This document shows positions 20,211 through 27,290 of a DNA stretch of 64,000 nt, piece after piece. Made by a program: the position numbers and the translations under genes. Each line of letters begins with the position of its first letter. Position 1 is the first letter of the stretch. This stretch comes from Rebecca billardiae RCC1528 (taxonomy: Eukaryota; Haptophyta). The stretch lies in assembly GCA_965240325.2 (NCBI GenBank), contig OZ251227.1, positions 2,976,001 through 3,040,000 on the forward strand, in the 5' to 3' direction. The notes under the pieces are model-generated. The model searched no databases. It was not told where the DNA came from and was given only the letters and a program-made list of their open reading frames with translations.

Positions 20211-23117
20211 TCAAGTTTCGCTGCTACTGCTGGCGGAGCTGCTGGGACCTGATCCGGCGGCTGCTGCGCGCATCTCCGGCGCCGTGCAGCCAGTGTCCAT
20301 TTTCGCTGCCGCGGCGGCGAGGAGCACCTCCTCGAGCACGGCCGCGCGCGCGCGCAGCTGCTCGACCAATGCGCGCGCCGCGCGGCCCGCCGCGGCGACG
20401 GCATCGCCCACGGGCGCGTGCACGTGCGCGGCGAGCAGTGCGCGCAGCCGCGCGTGCTCTGACTGGCGCGCGAGGAAGGACATGAGCTCGGCGCGCGAGC
20501 AGTGCGCGCCGAGCGCGAAGAGCTCGCGCTCGAGGCACGCGCGCACGGGCGCGAGCTTGGCCCACTCCTCCTGCTCGTGCACGTCCGCGGCCGCGCGGGC
20601 GTGCGTGCACGCGCCGTCCGCGGCCTCGCGCACGCGCTGCGCCGCGCCGCGCAACGCGCGCGTCGCGCCGAGCCGCGCGCCATGGCCGTGCGCGTCGGCC
20701 GCGTGGAGCATCGCGGCGAGCGGAACCTCGCACGCGCGCTCGACCTCGCCCGGCTCCGCGGCGCCAGCGCCCATCGCCGCGCGCGTGCACTCGCCCAGCC
20801 CTTGCAGCGCGCGCTCCGCGTGCGCCGCGAACGCGCCGAGCGCCGCGTCCGCGCGCGCGCCCGGCTCGTGCTCGCGCGCGCGCGCGTCCGCGGGGCCGTC
20901 CTCCGCGCCCTCGGGCTCGTGGTGCGCCCACGTGGCGGCGCGCGCGGCGCGGTGCAGCCAGCGCCGCCCGCTGCCCGGCATCTCGGCGCCGCTCTCGGCC
21001 CACGCCGCCGTGAGCGCGCCGACGGCGGCGCGCAGCTGCGAGCGCGCCTCGCCCAGCCGCGCCTCGCGCGCGCCGTGCGCGCCGAGCGCGCGCTCGTGCA
21101 GCGCCATCGCCCAGCGCAGCACCGCGCCGTGCGCCGCCGCCTCCCACGCGTCGGCGAGCTCGCGCGCGGCGGCCTCGAGCGCGCGCACGCCCGCGGCGGG
21201 CTCGCCCCCCTCGTCGCACGGCGCGGCGGCGTGCGCGCGCGCGCCCGCCGCGCCGCCCGCGAGCGCGCCGCCGCTGCGCGCCGCGGCCAAGAGGTCGGTG
21301 ATGGAGCCAAGGCTGCGGCCGCGCGCGTGCCCCGGCGCGACGGCGAGCTGGGGCGGGGGCTCGACGGGCGGCGTCGACGGCGGGCGCGGCTGCGCGACGG
21401 TGCTCTCAGCCGAGTGCCACCGCGCGACGGCCGTCGGCGGCACGGCCGCGCGCTCCGCGAGCGCCAGCCACGCGCGCCGCGCGAGCAGCGGCGGCGGCGG
21501 CGACGCGCCGCGCGCCGCGCCGGCCGGAGGCAGGACGGCCGCCGCGAGCGTGCTGAGCAGCCGCTCCAGCCCAGCGGACGCGGAGCGCACGGAGGGCAGC
21601 GCTCCGCCGGCATTGGGCGCGCCCGGCGGTGCGCGCCGTGCCAGCTGCTCGTCGGCGTAGCTCGCCCACATCTGCGTCTGCGCGAGCGCGGCGGCGAGCT
21701 CGGCGCCGCCCTCGTGCGCCGCCGCGCCCGGCGCCGCCGGGAGGCCGGCGCCGCGGCGCGCGCCGTGCGCGCGCTCTGCCCTGCGCACGAGCTGCGAGAC
21801 GGCGGCGCGCGCGGCGGCGGCGAGCGCGGCGCCCGCGCCAGCACGCTCGCGCGCCTCTCCGCCCGCGCACACGCCCTCGAGCAGCACGCGCAACGCGCCC
21901 GCCCGCGCGTCGTCGAGCGCATCCGAGCGGCCGCACTCGGCGAGTGGCTCTGCGCGAGAGGCGGCGAGCTGCGCGCTCGCGGCCGCCAGCCGCGCGCGCG
22001 TCTGCGCGTCGAAGCGCGCGGGCGGCGCGTGGCCCCGGAGCGCCGGCCTGCCATCCCCGCGCAGGTCCCACGCCGCGAGCCCCGAGCCCACCTCGCCGCG
22101 CGCGCCATCGGGCGGCAGCACCGCCTCCACCGCGCCGTCGAAGCAGCCGCCGAGCACGCCGACGATCGCCGGCACCGGTGCCTCGACCACGTCCACCAGC
22201 CCGTGCGGCAGCAGCGGGATGAACGCGCCCTGCCAGCTGAGCGGGGCGAGGAGGCCGAGCAGCGCCTCCGCCGCGGCGCAGAGGACGGAGGCGGACTCGC
22301 TCACGAGCACGATGGTGTGCTCGCACAGCGCCAGCTCGAGCAGCTGCGGCAGCAGCGCGCCCCACGCCTCGGCGCCCAGCCCTAGCGGCCGCAGCGCGCG
22401 CACGTCCCACGCGAGAGGGCCGCTGCCGGCGGGCGGCGCGCGCACCTCGAGCACGCCGCTCTCGCCCACGCGCACGCGCACCGGCGTGCCGTCCGTCGGC
22501 AGCGGCACCTCGGGCGGCAGCACACCCAGCCCCTCCTGCCGCACCGTGCGCATCAGGAAGTGCTCGACCGCGACGCCCTCCGTGTGCTCCGACGCGCCCA
22601 CCGCCTCGGCCTCGGCCTCGGCCTCGCCAGAGCGCTGCCGCGCGACCTCGTGCCGCGCGCGCCGCGCGCGCCGCCGGTCGCCACGCCGCGGCGACGCAGA
22701 CTCGCACAGCGAGGCGCGAAGCAGCTCGGCGTGCACCGCCTCGAGGTAGCCCACGAGCCCGGCCGAGACGTGCCGACTGATCACGCACACGACGCGCTCC
22801 GCCCACGCGCGCTCCGCCTGCAGGTTGGTCGCCATGCCGAGCGGCTCGTGCACGCGCAGGCAGTACACGTACAGCTTCGCGTCCGTGGTCGAGAGGATCG
22901 CCATGTACAGCGCAGGCGGCGGCGGCAGCGTGCTGCGCGCGAACGACACGCCGCGCGGCAGAGCAAACAGCTCGAGGCCGCGCGGCAGAGGGAGCGTGCT
23001 CGCCGGTGCGTCGCCGGCCACTGACGACGGGCCGGGGTACGCGCTCAGGACGACGGCAGGGCCGTCGATCGCACGCGAGCCGACCACGGCAATGTGCTCC
23101 GCCAAGGGGGTGAACAT
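20211..23117 (-). CDS. DENN-domain protein (probable Rab GEF)
   Basis: A single exon of 968 residues from ATG at 23117. Residues about 25-95 fit the upstream (uDENN) part: GLELFALPRGVSF, LYMAILSTTDAKLYVYCLR. Residues about 255-325 carry the core (cDENN) signature: LALCEHTIVLVSESASVLCA, then LSWQGAFIPLLPHGLVDVVE and AIVGVLGG. The downstream half is extremely Ala/Arg/Glu-rich and helical, with probable coiled coils and no known domain. Known: DENN proteins exchange nucleotide on Rab GTPases and so direct vesicle trafficking. The specific Rab is unknowable here. The low-complexity second half and the lack of any intron in 2.9 kb are unusual beside the intron-bearing neighbours. Confidence 0.82.
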   Translation of the reverse strand: MFTPLAEHIAVVGSRAIDGPAVVLSAYPGPSSVAGDAPASTLPLPRGLELFALPRGVSFARSTLPPPPALYMAILSTTDAKLYVYCLRVHEPLGMATNLQAERAWAERVVCVISRHVSAGLVGYLEAVHAELLRASLCESASPRRGDRRRARRARHEVARQRSGEAEAEAEAVGASEHTEGVAVEHFLMRTVRQEGLGVLPPEVPLPTDGTPVRVRVGESGVLEVRAPPAGSGPLAWDVRALRPLGLGAEAWGALLPQLLELALCEHTIVLVSESASVLCAAAEALLGLLAPLSWQGAFIPLLPHGLVDVVEAPVPAIVGVLGGCFDGAVEAVLPPDGARGEVGSGLAAWDLRGDGRPALRGHAPPARFDAQTRARLAAASAQLAASRAEPLAECGRSDALDDARAGALRVLLEGVCAGGEARERAGAGAALAAAARAAVSQLVRRAERAHGARRGAGLPAAPGAAAHEGGAELAAALAQTQMWASYADEQLARRAPPGAPNAGGALPSVRSASAGLERLLSTLAAAVLPPAGAARGASPPPPLLARRAWLALAERAAVPPTAVARWHSAESTVAQPRPPSTPPVEPPPQLAVAPGHARGRSLGSITDLLAAARSGGALAGGAAGARAHAAAPCDEGGEPAAGVRALEAAARELADAWEAAAHGAVLRWAMALHERALGAHGAREARLGEARSQLRAAVGALTAAWAESGAEMPGSGRRWLHRAARAATWAHHEPEGAEDGPADARAREHEPGARADAALGAFAAHAERALQGLGECTRAAMGAGAAEPGEVERACEVPLAAMLHAADAHGHGARLGATRALRGAAQRVREAADGACTHARAAADVHEQEEWAKLAPVRACLERELFALGAHCSRAELMSFLARQSEHARLRALLAAHVHAPVGDAVAAAGRAARALVEQLRARAAVLEEVLLAAAAAKMDTGCTAPEMRAAAAGSGPSSSASSSSET

Positions 23118-23494
23118 GATCCTGGCACGGAGAGCGCGTGTGCCCTCACGGCGAGTGCGCGTGCCCTCGTGCCGGGGCCGCCGCCATCGCTTATGTCGAC
23201 GACGACGATGATCTCGATCTGTCTATTGCTGGCGGGAAAATATTTACAGAATATGCAAAAGTCAGTGTGCGGTCGCTTTTAAATTCCCCTTTAATTATAA
23301 CGGGCTCCGGGTGATCAGACTGGCGGCCGAAGCCTCCAGCCCTACCCTGGCCAGCCCCCAACCAACCACCACCCTCACCCAACCCCAAACCACTGACCGA
23401 GACACCTACAGTAGTGCCTTGCCCGCATCGTTGATCGTACATGATGACTAAGGTGTCCGGGGGCCGCGAGGCGCAGTGTATCATCCCCACCGGG
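23118..23494. other. Intergenic between DENN gene and methyltransferase 3' end
   Basis: Holds the DENN promoter side. A C-rich tract (CCCCCAACC, CCACCACCC) lies at 23345-23395. The short GACTGGCGGCCGAAGCC at about 23315 recalls the motif blocks at 13390 and 13650. No coding frame is supported. Confidence 0.4.
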
Positions 23495-24543
23495 TCACCG
23501 TGGCTTCACGCCGAGACTGATTGCCGCTGGCATGCGCAGGTGCGTGGGGGCATCGCCCCCGCCTTCAGGGGCCTGCGCCGAGCTGCGCGCACGGAGCGCG
23601 TCCAGCACTGCAGTGCGCACCGCGTCGCGGTGCGCCGCAGACTGCGCGCGGATGGTTGCGCGCGTGCGCGCGGTGCCGTCCTCCATGGCCTCCCAGAACT
23701 CCTCCGGTGTGCGCAGCTCCCAGCTCATCTCATGCTGCCACGTCTTCACCTGGCTGAAGCCGACCCCGATCAGCGCCGCGCGCACCTTCTCCGCATCCGC
23801 GTACTCGAAGAAGGGCGGCCCTTCAGGCAGCGGCTGGAGGCGAGGGGCGCGGGGCGTGGCGCGCGTCAGGCCTCGGCGTGCAACGCGGGGCATGCACGCC
23901 TGAGAGAGGCCAACGCGCGCGCGCACGCGCACACCACTTGCTCGGCGTGCTGCGCGAGAGCGCCTAGCATGATCTCATAGCCCTCGGTGGCTGGCGGCTT
24001 CTGCCACACGGCGAACGCGAAGGCGCCCCCGGGCTCGAGCACACGGTAGGCCTCGGCAAAGAATGCCGGGGGATCGTCCATGTGCAGGACGCCGAACGCG
24101 CACGTGACGGCGCTGAAGCTTTCGCGCTCGATTTCGAGCAGGTTCTGCGCGTTGCCTGCCAGGTACTCGCACCCGGCGCCGCCATCGAGCGCCCGAGCGC
24201 GCTCGATCATCGCGGGCGAGAAGTCGACGGCGACGACGCGCGAGAAGTCCCCGCTGCGCTTCGCCTGGCGGGACAGCCCGCCAAGGCCGCACGCGACGTC
24301 GAGCAGCGCCGCGGACGCGGTTGTGTGCGGGCGCACTGCGTCCAGGAGCGCGGGCGAGGCTTGGGCAGTCAGGCGCGCAAAACCAGCGTCGTAGCTCGAG
24401 ACCACGCCACCATCACCCCACGCGCTTGCCTCGAGGTCGGCAAACGCGGAAGAAAGGAAGCGGGTGCGCGATCCGCCGATCACACGCCCTGGGCCTGAGC
24501 ACCACGCAAGTCTCCCGGTCCGAGCGAGGGCGCTGGCCGCCAT
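23495..24543 (-). CDS. Class I SAM-dependent methyltransferase, probably organelle-targeted
   Basis: Two exons, 24543-23935 and 23833-23495, with a 101-base intron in phase 0, encode 315 residues. The first 32 residues are basic and Ser/Gly-rich with no acidic residue, like a mitochondrial or plastid presequence. Motif I for SAM binding is LLDVACGLGGLSRQA; VVAVDFSPAMIERARA binds the ribose; FSAVTCAFGVLHMDDP is motif post-II/III; AYRVLEPGGAFAFAVWQ is motif IV-like. After the splice, PLPEGPPFFEYADAEKV and LIGVGFSQVKTW match the Methyltransf_11/UbiE-type C-terminus. Substrate is unknown. A donor six bases earlier at the splice would remove one Val only. Confidence 0.85.
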
Positions 24544-24838
24544 GGACGCGACTGATGAGCAGCCACGCGCGGCCTTGCGTCCGCCGACGATCGGCTAGCT
24601 CGGTGATTGCCGCTTGCAAGAAAAGAGTAAAAGACCCGCGGCCGACTGGCCGAGTTTCATTACTAGTACTTATGGGGGAACGATCTCCCAATAAATGATC
24701 TGAGATCCCATCCTGTACTACTACTATCGCAGCGGATGAAAGGCGGATCCCGCTGCCAGACTGGGTGCATCGATCTCCGCACACGCCGGCCGCGAAATTG
24801 AGCAGAGCACTTTTGCCCCGCTGCTCGACGTGACGACG
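24544..24838. other. Short intergenic region
   Basis: Lies between two divergent starts, 24543 (minus) and 24839 (plus), so it should hold both promoters. No recognisable element is seen. Confidence 0.35.
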
Positions 24839-25228
24839 ATGGAGGGGCGCCGAACCGCGTGCGTGCTCGCCTTCATGGGCGTCTTCCTGATTGGCCTCTT
24901 TGGCGGGGCGATGCTTTCGATGTCGCGCCCAGAGCCAGCCATGGTGCGCCGCGAGCATGAGCACAAGACCATCACCGACTGCTCCAAGTACGGCACGGCC
25001 ACGGCCATGCGCACCTGGGATGACGCCATTGCAAGCAACCCCGAGTGGAGGGAGAAGTGGGGCGAGCGCAACAGCGGTCTTCCCAAGGAGGCAGGTTGCC
25101 CGTCCGACTCATTGCAATATTGGGGCTCGGTCTGCTGGGGCGCCTGCCCGGAGGGCTACCACCGCACGTTCATGTGCTCTTGCAAAGTTGACGACGACCA
25201 ACCAGAGGACGCGGAGGAATCCGAGTAG
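24839..25228 (+). CDS. Small Cys-rich single-pass membrane or secreted protein, unknown function
   Basis: 129 residues from ATG 24839 (the frame upstream offers only GTG). Residues 7-28 form a hydrophobic helix (ACVLAFMGVFLIGLFGGAML) after a short basic start, so it is a signal anchor or signal peptide. The following luminal part has one Cys in DCSKYG, then GCPSD, VCWGACPEGYH and FMCSCK, a pattern of five or six cysteines that suggests disulfides, and an acidic tail (VDDDQPEDAEESE). No family is recognised. Third-position G/C is high, supporting a real gene. Confidence 0.65.
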   Translation: MEGRRTACVLAFMGVFLIGLFGGAMLSMSRPEPAMVRREHEHKTITDCSKYGTATAMRTWDDAIASNPEWREKWGERNSGLPKEAGCPSDSLQYWGSVCWGACPEGYHRTFMCSCKVDDDQPEDAEESE

Positions 25229-25784
25229 GATGGCGCATCCACGGTGGTCATCCTGGACTTGACCAGAGGCGCTCGCAGCCCAGCTGCCGAGCCATATGGT
25301 GAAACCTTTGGTGGGTGAGCACGCTTGAGCTTCTGAGGTCTGGCGGAACACCGGCAATTTCGTGGCTTCTAGTTGGGGTGTCACTGTGGAGCCTGCGCAG
25401 CAAATTGTCTACGGTATGCACCGCTGAACGTGGCGGACGTGCCGGCAGCCCGGCGACGTTGAGCTCATATTCACGGAGCCAACGTGGCCTGTACGCTACA
25501 TCAGATGACCTGCTGTGCTGTGCTGTGCTGAACCGACTGCATGGTCCGCGCCGGTTGGCCACTCATGTCGCATCGTCGTCGTCGCGCGACGAGTCTGGCG
25601 CCTCAGCCTGCCGCCGTGTCCGTGGCCCGTGCACCGCGTCCGCGTGCACGCCGCCGTCCCGCGCGCCGTGGCCGTGATGAGTCGATCGTCACCGCCAAGC
25701 TTCTTTGATGACGATTGATGATGACGATGATTATATGGCCGCAATAATAACTAACCGAAGGGACTGGCGCTCAGCTGATTAGTG

Positions 25785-25848
<64 letters not shown>

Positions 25849-26614
25849 TATTATAGTGATACACTGCAGCGCGTCGCCTCTTCATTCTTAAAAAGCCGCC
25901 GGCCTCCCGATGGCATCTAGTGGGGTCAGAGCTCCGACCGTTACGCTCCCGATCGAGTGACGCAATCTCCCGAAAGCACGAAATATGCTGAAATATCTCC
26001 TCGATTTGTAACTGTTTGAGTCCGTTTTTAAATAAGTTCGTTTAGGGCGCGCTTAATTCCAGGGTGTAGAATCCGCCTGTGCCAATTTCAGACTGCCAAA
26101 ATGTGATCTAGACGGTGCGATTCTGGTGCAAATAGCGAGATCACCTTGGAGATCGTGTATCTCCCCTACCAATGTTGCCGAGATCGCGTCGAGATTGACG
26201 CGAGGTCGTATACCTGGAGCCAGTATGTGACATTTTTTCGCAAAACTTGTCCGAGCGTGACCCCAGGTCCGATTCCGCAGGCGAATTTTGACATCCCGAA
26301 GTTTGAGAGCCTCATCTCAAGACGACAGAAAGTTGGATTTTGGGCCACGCACCCCCCAGTGGGACTCTGACCCCTCTATCCGATGGGACCCGCTGAGAGT
26401 GACCGAGCGGGACCGGGCTCAAGGCAGTGGTAGCGGCCGAAGTCTGCCCCGAGCTCTCGCGCGCTGCACGGCCGCTTTCGGTGCATGCCGTGAGGTTCAA
26501 CGAGTTGACGATGAGCTGGTGCTCCAGGGCGATACACATTCGCGTGGTTTGCCGACGCCACCGTGGGTCGCGACAAGCGATGCAGCTCGCCATCGCACGC
26601 ACGTGAGGAGGTGC
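25229..26614. other. Intergenic region with a TA microsatellite
   Basis: Includes TGCTG repeats (25511-25530), an ATGATGACGATG tract (25705-25735), the TA run at 25787-25846, and an AT-richer segment 25860-26380. Frames here have mixed third-position composition and I do not support any of them. Confidence 0.5.
25787..25846. repeat. TA microsatellite
   Basis: About 60 bases of nearly pure (TA)n ending in TATTAATATT. Confidence 0.95.
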
Positions 26615-27016
26615 TCACTCGCGCGTGCCAAGCGAGCGAATCTGCTCCTCCATTTTCTGCGCCGTATGGGGGGGCATCGACGCGCGGGCGTGTGAGGAGG
26701 ATGCATCGCTGGCGCGCGTGGCGTTGCGCGCGCGCACCCTGAGCTGAGCTCGCTGCTCGTCATTGCACTCCTGCTCGATGGAGCTTGACGGGGCAGGCAT
26801 CTCGCGTCCTGACACATGACCATCGAGTGTCTGCAGGTACATTGTCCACTGCTCCTCGAAACCTACGAGAAATTCTGGCTTGGCACCTCGGTGCTGCCTA
26901 AACTCATAGCGCACGTAGTCGTCGCCCAGGCGGCGGAGGCCCGGCTGCAGCTTCGAACGATGCGCTCGCAGGATCTCTCGGTACAGGCGCAGCAGCCTTA
27001 CGCCCTGCTCCACCAT
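26615..27016 (-). CDS. SDHAF3: SDHAF3 / ACN9-type LYR-motif assembly factor
   Basis: 133 residues from ATG 27016. The core is LLRLYREILRAHRSKL (the LYR motif), then LRRLGDDYVRYEFRQHRGA and LVGFEEQWTMYLQTL, the order and spacing of succinate dehydrogenase assembly factor 3 (yeast Sdh7/ACN9). Known: it protects the iron-sulfur subunit SdhB during complex II assembly in the mitochondrial matrix. The C-terminal 60 residues are a low-complexity Ser/Arg/Glu extension not seen in standard members. An in-frame reading continues upstream, but no earlier ATG gives a convincing presequence, so 27016 is chosen. Confidence 0.8.
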   Translation of the reverse strand: MVEQGVRLLRLYREILRAHRSKLQPGLRRLGDDYVRYEFRQHRGAKPEFLVGFEEQWTMYLQTLDGHVSGREMPAPSSSIEQECNDEQRAQLRVRARNATRASDASSSHARASMPPHTAQKMEEQIRSLGTRE

Positions 27017-27290
27017 CGTGAGGATGCTTCGTCGGGGCTTTCCGGAAGACGCGTCGAACCTCCTCCCTCCCTCCGGCTCCCCTGGTCGAACTGGAGAACA
27101 TCGTCGCTCGATTTCAGATTGGAGATTCGGACTCTTGCAGGAAAAGATCGACCCGGACCGGCCAGAAAACGCATTACGGTAGCAGCTCACGACTTTGAAC
27201 ACGAGGTCTGTCGCTCTCGCCGAAACGCCACAACCGGTTGGACGCCGCCTCGCCGCTGGACACGGCGAGTGCGAAGGTCGTTGCCGCCGC
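27017..27290. promoter_or_regulatory. Divergent promoter region, SDHAF3 / BTB gene
   Basis: 274 bases between two divergent ATGs. The plus frame is open upstream to 27195 but only from a TTG, so it is treated as 5' leader. No core element is recognised. Confidence 0.35.

Noticed and set aside
20502-22385. 627-codon plus frame and similar frames antisense to the DENN gene
   Set aside because: Arg/Ala low-complexity shadow of a GC-rich coding strand; the DENN motifs are on the minus strand.
23441-23980. 179-codon plus-strand frame
   Set aside because: Antisense to the second exon and intron of the methyltransferase gene.
27195-27290. N-terminal extension of the BTB protein to 27195
   Set aside because: The codon at 27195 is TTG; the first ATG in frame is 27291. 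For the same reason the GTG starts at 19168 (GT77), 24830 (Cys-rich protein) and 58835 (hypothetical protein) were not used.
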